A stretch of DNA of 64,000 bases from Diacronema lutheri. Lineage: Eukaryota > Haptophyta > Pavlovophyceae > Pavlovales > Pavlovaceae. Made by a program: the position numbers and the translations under genes. A model generated the notes under the pieces. It ran no database searches. It was not told where the DNA came from and worked only from the letters and a program-made list of their open reading frames with translations. The stretch spans positions 1,426,001 through 1,490,000 of the forward strand of contig JAGTXO010000002.1 of NCBI GenBank assembly GCA_019448385.1. Reading direction: 5' to 3'. Below are positions 48,519-56,600 of the stretch, piece after piece; position 1 is the stretch's first letter; each line of letters opens with the position of its first letter.

Positions 48519-49064
48519 ATGGCGCTCATGGCGTTTAAGCGCGTTGCGCGCGCACGCATCTCTCGCGCGCTTTCGGGGGTGCCGCCCGCGGCGCTGCCAA
48601 GCATCGACCCGCGGCTCTTCAGCTCGCCCACTTTGTCGCCGGGGTTCGATTGGGCAAGTGTCCCGCCCAACTCGCTCGAGCGGCTCGGCGACGCGGTCTA
48701 CACGCTCAAGGTGCGCAGCCTTCTGTTCTGGCCGCCGCGCCGCCCCGGCGATTACGCACAGCGTTGCGTCCACCTGGCGCGCGCGGAGACGCAATCGGCT
48801 GGCCTCAAAAGCATGTCAGCTGCCGGCTTTCCGTTCACTGCCGAGGAGGCGCGGTGGCTGCAGCGCGGCCGGAACAGCGCCCGCTTGCCGCCGGCCCGGC
48901 TGCGGCCGTTCGCCCACATCTACCGCGACGCCGGTGCGCTCGAGTGCCTCGTCGGCTTTCTCTTCCTGACGGACACCGAGCGGCTCGACGTCGTCCTTGC
49001 GCACTTTTTTGCTGCCGTCGAGCCTGCCGTCGGCGCGGGCGCAGGCACGGTGCGCGGCTTATAG
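48519..49064 (+). CDS. Mini-ribonuclease III-like protein, organelle type
   Basis: The single-exon product has 181 residues from MALMAFKRVARARIS; an ATG at 48504 would add five. The RNase III domain is clear: LERLGDAVYTLKVRSLLFWPP carries the GDAVY signature, then AETQSAGLKSM, LTAEE-like FPFTAEEARWLQRGRNSAR and YRDAGALECLVGFLFLTDTERL. There is no dsRNA-binding domain, as in bacterial MrnC and its plastid homologues, which trim 23S rRNA and intron ends. The first 30 residues (basic, Arg/Ala/Ser) look like an organelle transit peptide. Plastid or mitochondrial rRNA processing is inferred from the family. Three hairpins follow its stop. Confidence 0.85.
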   Translation: MALMAFKRVARARISRALSGVPPAALPSIDPRLFSSPTLSPGFDWASVPPNSLERLGDAVYTLKVRSLLFWPPRRPGDYAQRCVHLARAETQSAGLKSMSAAGFPFTAEEARWLQRGRNSARLPPARLRPFAHIYRDAGALECLVGFLFLTDTERLDVVLAHFFAAVEPAVGAGAGTVRGL

Positions 49065-49065
49065 A

Positions 49066-49126
49066 GCCCTCAGGAGGGCAGCCCCTTCGGGGTGCAACCT
49101 TCATTCTGCTCTGCCCAACAAAGCAG
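49066..49126. terminator. Three hairpins just after the Mini-RNase III stop
   Basis: GCCCT-CAGG-AGGGC (49066-49079), CCCC-TTC-GGGG (49082-49092) and CTGCT...AGCAG (49106-49126) follow the TAG at 49062-49064. The opposing gene ends at 49173. This matches the three-hairpin pattern at 41737-41797. Confidence 0.5.
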
Positions 49127-49172
49127 GCTCCGGTGTACCACGTGCGGGGGGAGAGAGGGCTCGGGTCATCCC

Positions 49173-52019
49173 TCACACGTAGTCGAATGGGGGGGCGCGC
49201 CGCGAGTGGGACCGGAAGGGCGATGACGTACTCCGCCCACGCCCGCCGCCAACAGCCTTGTACCAGCTGATGTCGTACATCAAGCCGGAACCCTGCGACG
49301 CGGCGTTGCCGAACCTTGGTCCCCTGCTTTTGAAGGCCGCTGAGCCGCGCCCATTGATGGCGTCTCGCGGCTGTGGCGCGTACGCCCCGACACCGGGAGT
49401 GCTGTCCGCGGCGTGGCTTGCGCGCTGCAACGTGCGGCTCTTGAAAGGGCTTGAGATGCCCTTGCCACTGTGCCCAATGGAGTTGTGCGCCGAGATGTCG
49501 TACTGCCCAACCGAAGGCGCGCCATCCGATGGGCTCCGCCCAAACCCGCGCTGGCTGCGCGAGCGGAACATCGACGTCAGGCCCTTGCCACTGTGCCCAA
49601 TGGAGTTGTGCGCCGAGATGTCGTACTGCCCAACCGAAGGCGCGCCATCCGATGGGCTCTGCCCAAACCCGCGCTGGCTGCGCGAGCGGAACATCGACGT
49701 CAGGCCCTTGCCACTGTGCCCAATGGAGTTGTGCGCCGAGATGTCGTACTGCCCAACCGAAGGCGCGCCATCCGCTGAGCTCTGCCCAAACCCGCGCTGG
49801 CTGCGCGAGCGGAACATCGACGTCAGGCCCTTGCCACTGTGCCCAATGGAGTTGTGCGCCGAGATGTCGTACTGCCCAACCGAAGGCGTGCCATCCGCTG
49901 GGCTCCGCCCAAACTCGCGCTGGCTGCGCGAGCGGAACATCGACGTCAGGCCCTTGCCACTGGAGTTGAGTGCGTCAATGTGCGAGTACGTACCGACGCC
50001 TGGCGTGTCGGAACCGCCGGCCTGCGCACCAAAGCCGCGCTTGGATCGCGACTTGAACATGGATGAAGCGCCCTTCGAGCTCTGTGCGATCGAGTGGTGT
50101 GACGACAGGTCGTACTGTGGGCCAGGGACGGCAGGGTCGCGGCCTGCGTCATTCGCGCGCGCGCTCGCAGACCCAAAGCCAGAACGTCCAGCTCGCGCAC
50201 TTGTACTAAACGCAGCGTGCTGTCGCGCCTGTGAGGCGCGCGGGCGCACGGTGCGCGTGCACCGTCGGGGGAAAGCATGGGGTTGCTTGTGTGTCAGGCG
50301 CGGCACTGGCGAAGTGCACGCACGCCAGGCGCTGACAGGCGGCAAGTCTTGGGAGCGGCGGGGAGTAGCGGGGGGGGGGGGGGCGTATGTCCTGCACGTG
50401 CGTGACATCGCGCAGCGCAATTTTACCACGTCCAGGTCATAGTCAGCAGGCCCCGGATGGTCGCGCGCTCTGCTTTCGAAAGCCGAGCGCTTTGAGCTGG
50501 AGGCAAAGGCAGCAGACGGCCGCGAGACGGCAGGTGGCGCCTTGTCGTCCACAAAGTAGGCGCCGACCCCGGGAACGCCGTCGTCGCGCCCAGTCGAGAG
50601 CGAGCGCGCGGAGCGCGAGCGGAAGGTCGATGACGCGCCTGCAGCCTTTGCACGCTCACTCGCCTTGTGGATCGAGTGGTACTCGTCGTACGAGTACGAG
50701 TTCGGCGCGACGCTTGGACCTGTGCCCGGCTCCAGCGTCTCTCGGAAACGCTCTTCCTTGCTCCGAAACGCCGCCGTCGTCCCGCGCACGCCAGCCGCAT
50801 CCGTCGAATCGTATGGATGGTACTCCGCCGGACCGGGCGTCTCGGCGGCCTCGCGCGGGCTGCCGATGCTGCGCGCTGAGCGCGAGCGGAACGCGGAGGA
50901 TGCGCCCGCCGTCCGTGCGCGCTCGCTCGCATGTCCGATTGAGCGGTAGCCGTCGAGCGAATAGGAGCCTGGGCCCACCGCTGGCCCTGTGGCAGCCTCG
51001 TCGCCATCGCGGAAGCGTGGCTCCTTGCTCCGAAACGCTGCGGACGGGCGTGCAGCGCGCGCGGGCGCTGCATCGTCGACGAAGTACGCGCCCACGCCCG
51101 GCACGCCATCGTCGCGGCCGGGCGAGAGCGCGCGCGCGGACGTTGAGCGGAACATGGACGACTGGTTCGCCGACCCGCTCCGGCGCACCTGCCCGTCGGC
51201 AGGCACGTCGTACGCGCCGACGCCTGGCACGCCATCGTCGCGGCCGGGCGAGAGCGTGCGCGCGGACGTTGAGCGAAACATGGATGACTGGTTCGCCGAC
51301 CCGCTCCGGCGCACCTGCCCGTCGGCAGGCACGTCGTACGCGCCGACGCCCGGCACGCCATCGTCGCGGCCGGGCGAGAGCGTGCGCGCGGACGTTGAGC
51401 GAAACATGGACGACTGGTTCGCCGACCCGCTCCGGCGCACCTGCCCGTCGGCAGGCACGTCGTACGCGCCGACGCCCGGAGCGCTGTCGTCGATGCGAGA
51501 CGAAAGAGCGCGCGCCGATTTGGAAAGGAAGGAGCTCGACGCGGCGCCGCGCTTCTCGCCAAAGTTGAAATCGCGCGGGTCGTGCACGTCGTACGAATTG
51601 GGCGCAGGTCGTTCCGCCGCTTCGCGCATGTCGCGCCGACCGAGGTCGCGCTCGGCGCGAAATACGAACGTGTGCGTGCCCGCGCGCGCCGTGGCGTTCG
51701 GCGACGTGCGGTAGCCGTGCCCGATGCCGCGGCCGTCGTAAGGCTCGTACTGGCCAGGCGAAGCGCCGAACGGTCGTTCGTGGATCTTGCGTTGCGATCG
51801 CGATTGGAATGCCGCGGAAGGCCGCGCCGGCCGCGCGGGCTCGGCGACGTCGTGGTGGCCCTGCGTGCGAGCGCGTGGCGGGCAGCAGCGAGGGTGCAGC
51901 GTGGTGAAAGCGCGCGCTCCGGCGAGGACGGACGAGAGCGGACATGTGAAACCAACCGAGATGCGCTGGGTGGCGCGGGCGCGCACAGGGCCCGGAGTTG
52001 GCTCACGGCGCCGGAGCAT
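49173..52019 (-). CDS. SHIPPO/STPGR-repeat (ODF3-like) axonemal protein
   Basis: The minus frame is continuous from 52019. Likely introns are 50229-50426 (GTAAAA...CACAG, containing a dC tract, 198 bases) and, less surely, 51861-51986 (GTGCGC...CGCAG), which would leave MLRRREPTPGP as exon one. The protein is a chain of PGVGAYDV, PGPADYD and PSVGQYDIS units, each followed by an SxMFRSxSxR segment. This is the SHIPPO pattern of ODF3, CFAP and related proteins that line flagellar microtubules. Two blocks are near-identical at DNA level: about four units of 123 bp and about three of 126 bp (separate entries). Length after splicing is about 840 residues. A flagellar structural role is well supported by family, but the exact homologue is not. 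Confidence 0.82.
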   Translation of the reverse strand: MLRRREPTPGPVRARATQRISVGFTCPLSSVLAGARAFTTLHPRCCPPRARTQGHHDVAEPARPARPSAAFQSRSQRKIHERPFGASPGQYEPYDGRGIGHGYRTSPNATARAGTHTFVFRAERDLGRRDMREAAERPAPNSYDVHDPRDFNFGEKRGAASSSFLSKSARALSSRIDDSAPGVGAYDVPADGQVRRSGSANQSSMFRSTSARTLSPGRDDGVPGVGAYDVPADGQVRRSGSANQSSMFRSTSARTLSPGRDDGVPGVGAYDVPADGQVRRSGSANQSSMFRSTSARALSPGRDDGVPGVGAYFVDDAAPARAARPSAAFRSKEPRFRDGDEAATGPAVGPGSYSLDGYRSIGHASERARTAGASSAFRSRSARSIGSPREAAETPGPAEYHPYDSTDAAGVRGTTAAFRSKEERFRETLEPGTGPSVAPNSYSYDEYHSIHKASERAKAAGASSTFRSRSARSLSTGRDDGVPGVGAYFVDDKAPPAVSRPSAAFASSSKRSAFESRARDHPGPADYDLDVVKLRCAMSRTCRTYAPPPPATPRRSQDLPPVSAWRACTSPVPRLTHKQPHAFPRRCTRTVRPRASQARQHAAFSTSARAGRSGFGSASARANDAGRDPAVPGPQYDLSSHHSIAQSSKGASSMFKSRSKRGFGAQAGGSDTPGVGTYSHIDALNSSGKGLTSMFRSRSQREFGRSPADGTPSVGQYDISAHNSIGHSGKGLTSMFRSRSQRGFGQSSADGAPSVGQYDISAHNSIGHSGKGLTSMFRSRSQRGFGQSPSDGAPSVGQYDISAHNSIGHSGKGLTSMFRSRSQRGFGRSPSDGAPSVGQYDISAHNSIGHSGKGISSPFKSRTLQRASHAADSTPGVGAYAPQPRDAINGRGSAAFKSRGPRFGNAASQGSGLMYDISWYKAVGGGRGRSTSSPFRSHSRRAPPFDYV
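49459..49962 (-). repeat. Tandem 123-bp coding repeat, about four copies
   Basis: Units start at 49459, 49582, 49705 and 49828, with a partial one at 49951. They differ by a few bases. Each codes 41 residues containing PSVGQYDISAHNSIGHSGKG and SMFRSRSQRGFG. They lie in the C-terminal half of the SHIPPO-repeat gene. Confidence 0.9.
51090..51478 (-). repeat. Tandem 126-bp coding repeat, about three copies
   Basis: Equivalent points occur at 51201, 51327 and 51453, a 126-bp period. Each unit codes 42 residues with PGVGAYDVPADGQVRRSGSA and SSMFRSTSARTLSPGRDDG. Near-identity implies recent unequal exchange or gene conversion. Confidence 0.9.
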
Positions 52020-52143
52020 TTGCCGTGCCCGCGTTGGCGAGGCCGTGTTCGTGTCGATGGAAAGCTGTTGTGAAAATTTTGGGTGGCGAAACGGCCTCGC
52101 CCCGAAACGGCACCCACTCCCATTCTTATTAATCCTGGAGACC

Positions 52144-52169
52144 CCTCAGCTTTTTAAACAGAGCTGAGG
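52144..52169. terminator. Hairpin CCTCAGCT / AGCTGAGG between tandem genes
   Basis: Eight-base perfect arms with a 10-base A/T-rich loop lie 129 bp after the minus-strand stop at 52298 and upstream of the SHIPPO gene. A further GC palindrome (CCCCGCCCCCGGGCGGGG) lies near 52220-52240. The position suggests a 3'-UTR structure. Confidence 0.4.
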
Positions 52170-52297
52170 TGGACACCGAGCCCTGAGATGCTATAATCAA
52201 ACGATTTTGCTCAGACGGCCCCCCGCCCCCGGGCGGGGTCTCCAGCCCCAGGGCAGCGCCCCCGCAGCGGAACGGCCTTCCCCTTGCCCCACAAGGC

Positions 52298-52860
52298 TCA
52301 GCCGAGCGCTGGCGGCGCTTTGAGCGCGCGCAGCTCGGCGTCTGCCATCTCGATCGCACGAAGGAGCGCTGCGCGAAGCTCGAGCTTGCACTCGTCTGGC
52401 TTCTGCTCGTACCGTGGGCAGCGGACGCGAGAAAGGCAGCGCACAGCGTGAGTGTCAATGGCGGTGCGCACGACTGCACTGCTGCCCGACACGTACGAAC
52501 CATTTGCGGCGCGGACATGCTGCGCGCACGCGGCACTTCAGGCCAGCGCGCGGTGTGCGCCGTGCGCTGCGCACCTTGACGAGCCGGAAGACCTCGGATG
52601 GATCGACAAGCTCTCCGACGAGCTCTTGTAGATCCTGCAGCTGACGCGATTGCGCGCTGTACGCCTTGTAGATTCCTCGCCAATTCTGAGCGCGCAAGTG
52701 CGCGCGGCTCGCGCCCCACGTGAGCGCGCCGCCCAGATGCGCACTGGCAGAGGAGCCAACGCGGCGCCGGGCGCACCTGCTCCTGCGCCTGCCACGAGCG
52801 GCGTATCTTCTTCTCCTTGTCGAGGAGCTCGCTCCACGAGAGCATCTCCCTCGTGTTCAT
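52298..52860 (-). CDS. Unrecognised 138-residue helical protein, 3 exons
   Basis: Exons 52860-52777, 52685-52575 and 52519-52298 are proposed. The first reads MNTREMLSWSELLDKEKKIR and ends AQEQ. The second reads NWRGIYKAYSAQSRQLQDLQ then LVDPSEVFRLVK. The third reads HVRAANGSYVSGSSAVVRTA, then CPRYEQKPDECKLELRAALL and a helix to the stop. Introns are 91 and 55 bases, both with GTGCGC donors; the 55-base one is the shortest in the window. Phases agree and the joined protein is evenly charged and helical. Four Cys occur (one in RCLSRVRC, one in DECKL), but no known motif. The start is 163 bp from a divergent 51-residue gene. Confidence 0.5.
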
Positions 52861-53023
52861 GGCGGCCAGCGCCGAGTGGTCGCCGCCACGAGAGGCGCAC
52901 GCAAAACAGCCGCCCTCGGTGTCGCGACACGGCCGCCCCCGAAACAGCCGGGTCCGGGAGTTTCCCTCCGCGCCGGTCCGGGGGCGGACAGGAGCAGTAG
53001 AGGGCAGGGGCTCTCGCGACGAG

Positions 53024-53179
53024 ATGTTCGGCCTGCTGAACAAGATGCGGCCCATCCTGCCCGGGCACAACAACGGCGCAGTGGCGTCGGCGCTGGCGCG
53101 GTGGTCCGTTGCTGGCGGTATCATCGGCTTCTTCATGGTGCGCGAGGAGCTCCCCGACTTCTTCGCAAAGTCGGAGTAA
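53024..53179 (+). CDS. Small 51-residue membrane protein
   Basis: The frame MFGLLNKMRPILPGHNNG, then AVASALARWSVAGGIIGFFM and VREELPDFFAKSE, ends with TAA at 53177. It has one hydrophobic segment between a basic N-terminus and an acidic C-terminus, the design of small accessory subunits of mitochondrial inner-membrane complexes. Residue use is balanced, unlike shadow frames. I cannot match it to a known subunit. The frame is open further upstream, but the first clean ATG is at 53024. Confidence 0.5.
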   Translation: MFGLLNKMRPILPGHNNGAVASALARWSVAGGIIGFFMVREELPDFFAKSE

Positions 53180-53658
53180 GGTTGGATCGGACCGCCTCGC
53201 CCTCGCGCCAAATCGACGCCTGCGCGCGCAGGTCGTTTGAGATGCTCGTCGGGGAGCGCGTGCGCCCAACATCATTTGCGACAATCTAGGCGTTGCTGCG
53301 CCGCCGCTCGGTCGTCGTTGCGCGCACGCTGCGCGGGGGCGGTCAACGCGACGGCGCTTTGTGGTTTGGGATGGGCTCTCCGGTCGTCGCGCCTCGATGA
53401 TCGAGTGTTCGCATTCGTGCGCGGACAAGAGTTGGCAGTGCTCCGCTCTGACGGAGCTCGGCGACTGGCCACAGCAGTTTGCGCGCGGGCTGCAGGAGGT
53501 GGACTCGACTTTGTGCCGTGTGTGCGGCATGCGCACTGTCGTGTGTGCGGCATGCGCACTGTCACGTAGGTTCACTGACAGCGTGTGAGACAGCCGCCGC
53601 CAGCCTCGTCCCCTCGCACCGTCGGCGGAAACTTTCGTGGTTGCCACGTTCACCCTCG
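53180..53658. other. Convergent spacer with a 23-bp direct repeat
   Basis: No gene is recognised. GTGTGTGCGGCATGCGCACT plus GTC occurs twice in direct succession (53518-53540 and 53541-53563). Each copy contains GTGCG..GCGCAC arms, so each can fold. The rest is unremarkable GC-rich sequence. Confidence 0.5.
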
Positions 53659-56600
53659 TCAAAGCGGCTCGATGCAGTCTGAATGTCCCAGTCTGAGGGG
53701 GGGGGGGGGGGGGGAAGTGGCAACGTCACGCCTTGCTGCCTGACGGTCGTCGATCGACGCGCAGTCCTGCACCCGCAGGAGGCCGACAGCGGCACAGCGC
53801 AGCAGCGCACAAGCTCGCGCTGCTTTGCCGCGGCGCACGGCTTGGCGCTCGGCAGCGCGCAGTGACGGCTCACCATTGACTAAGCAGTGGCGACGGCGGC
53901 TGCGCCCCTGCGGCGGGGCTGCCGGGCGCAGGTGTGGCGGCTGCGGCGGGGCTGCCGGGCGCAGGTGTGGCGGCTGCGGCGGGGCTGCCGGGCGCAGGTG
54001 TGGCGGCTGCAGCGGGGCTGCCGGGCGCAGCTGTGGCGGCTGCAGCGATGGCGCCGGCGGCCGCGCGCCCGTCATCGCGGCTCCAACTGCGACAGACGCG
54101 ACGGCGCCGGGCGCGAGCCTGCTCGCGCGAAACGGCGAGGCGGCTCGCGGCTCGAGTCTTTCAACCTCAACCTCGTCCTCGGCATCAACGACTTCGAACA
54201 AGGACACGCGCGGCACGCGCGGCGCGACGGGCGGCTCGGCCGACGCAGCCGACGCGACGAGCGCCGGCGAGCGCGGCGGCGCGGGCGACTGGGCTCGAGG
54301 CGGCTGCGCGCGCGTCATCACGGGCGATGCATCGGCGGAGCTGCCCATCCCGCCAAGCTCGTCCGCGTCATCGAGTTCGAACTCAACAAGCGCGTCAGCG
54401 CCCGCCGAGCGCACGCTCGGCACCGAGCGGGCGGCATCGGTCAGCTGCTGCGGCGGATGGCGTTGTCGTGCGGGCGGCGTCGGCCGCGCGAGCGCGCCGT
54501 CGTCGCCTCGGCCGGCGCCCGCCTCGCCGGCGTGGCGGGCGGACGGCGGCTGCTGCGCGCTCGCGGAGGCCGAGACAAGCTCCGTGACGACGTGGAGCGG
54601 CCGCAGCAGCAGTTGAGGATTGGAACCACGCCGCTCGACCGTCTCTCTCGCGCCGATTGGCGCTCGGCCCGACGCGGCGAGGCGCGCCGACGCGATGATG
54701 GCGAGCGGAGCGTCCGGCGCGCGCGGCGCCTCGCCCGTGGCGCGTGGCGGCAGCACCGCGACGCGCTCCGCCGCCCAGCCGAGCGCGCGCGGCGGCGAGA
54801 AGAGCGGCCGCGCGCGCGTGTTCGCCGCGTCGGCCATGCCAGCCGCGCTGGCTGCGCCGCCAACGGCGACGGGCGTGAGCGCCGTGCGTGGCGCCACTTT
54901 GCCTGGCGTCGCGAAGCGCACGTGCGCGAGCCTTGCCGCGCTGACGCCGAGCGCGGCGCACACGAAGACGCCGAGCGCGATGCCGACAATCGCGCCGACT
55001 CCGAGCGCACTCGCGACCGTGCCACCGATGCCGCCTGCGCGCGTCTCGCCGGCGCTTGAGCCGGCCGCGTCGTCTCGCGGCACGCGCGCGCAGCACTCTG
55101 TCTCGACCGCCGCGCGCAGCTCGGCGGTCGGCACGTGCGTCGTAAAGTGCTCGCGCCAAAAGCCATCGCACGTTGGCTCATCGGGCGCGCGCAGCGCGCG
55201 CTGCGCGCCCTCGGTCGCCGCGCCGACGATGCCGCCGAGCGCGTCGCCGCACGTCGCGTAGCCCGCGCGGCCGACGGCGAGCGCCGATTTTCGAAAGATG
55301 GGCCTCGACGCCTCGCGCGACACGCCGCTCGCGCAGGCGGCGCAGCCCAGATCGATCGGCTCGGCCGCGCAGCACGCAAGCGGCAGCCAGTAGGCCATCG
55401 TGCGGCCGAGCGCCGTCGTCGGCCCGTTGGCGCTGAGCAGTTCGGAGGCGAACGCGTCGCACGTCGACGCGTACGTGCGCGCGCCGTCGCCCGCCGTCTG
55501 CAGCAGCTGCACGGCGGCGGAGCAGCTGAGCTCGAGCGCAAAGCGCGGCTGCGGCGCGCCACCGTCGGTGGCGAAGCTCGCGTTGAAGGTGAGCGGCGGG
55601 AACGCGCGGCGCGCGGCGAAGACGCCGCCCGGCGAGCAGAGGCAGCTGAATCGGATGAGCGGCTCGGCGGCCGAGACGCTGATCGTGGACGCGAGCGTGT
55701 AGTTGAGCGCGCGCAGCGCAGCGGCGATCACGTCGAGACGGCTCGCCACTAGCGCGTGTACGCCCTGCGCGGGGTACCAGTAGGCGGCGAGCGGCTGCAG
55801 CACGTCCGCGACGAGCCGCACGCTCGCCGCAGTCACCGCGCGCACGCGCACGAGATTCGGCGGGAGCGCGAGCGCGCCCGCCACGGCACCCTCGAAGAGC
55901 GCGGCGCTCTCGCGCCCACGCGCTGTGCGTGCGTCCCACTCGCCCACCTCGCCGGCGAGGGTCAGCGAGATCACCACGGCGGTGCCTTCAAACTCGCCCG
56001 GGGAGGGCGGCGGCGGCGGGCTGGGCGGCGGGCTGGGCGGCGGCGGGCTGGGCGGCGGGCTGGGCGGCGGGCTGGGCGGCGGAGGTGAAGGCGGTGGGCT
56101 GGGCGGCGGGCTGGGCGGTGGAGACGGTGGCGGGCTGGGCGGTGGTGACGGCGGCGGGCTGGGCGGCGGCGGGCTCGGTGGCGGAGACGGTGGGGGGCTT
56201 GGCGGCGGAGGAGACGGCGGCGGAGATGGTGGCGGGCGGGGCGGTGGCGGGCTGGGCGGTGGTGACGGTGGCGGACTAGGCGGCGGGCTGGGCGGTGGGC
56301 TGGGCGGTGGGCTGGGCGGCGGGCTGGGCGGCGGGCTTGGCGGTGGCAAGGGGGGCGGGCTGGGCGGCGGGCTGGGCGGCGGGCTGGGCGGCGGGCTGGG
56401 CGGCGGGCTGGGCGGGGGGCTGGGCGGCGGGCTGGGCGGCGGTGACGGTGGCGGACTAGGCGGAGGACTGGGTGGTGGAGACGGTGGCGGACTGGGCGGT
56501 GGTGACGGTGGCGGACTGGGAGGCGGGCTGGGCGGCGGGCTGGGAGGTGGGCTAGGCGGCGGGCTGGGCGGTGGACTCGGCGGCGGGCTCGGCGGCGGGC

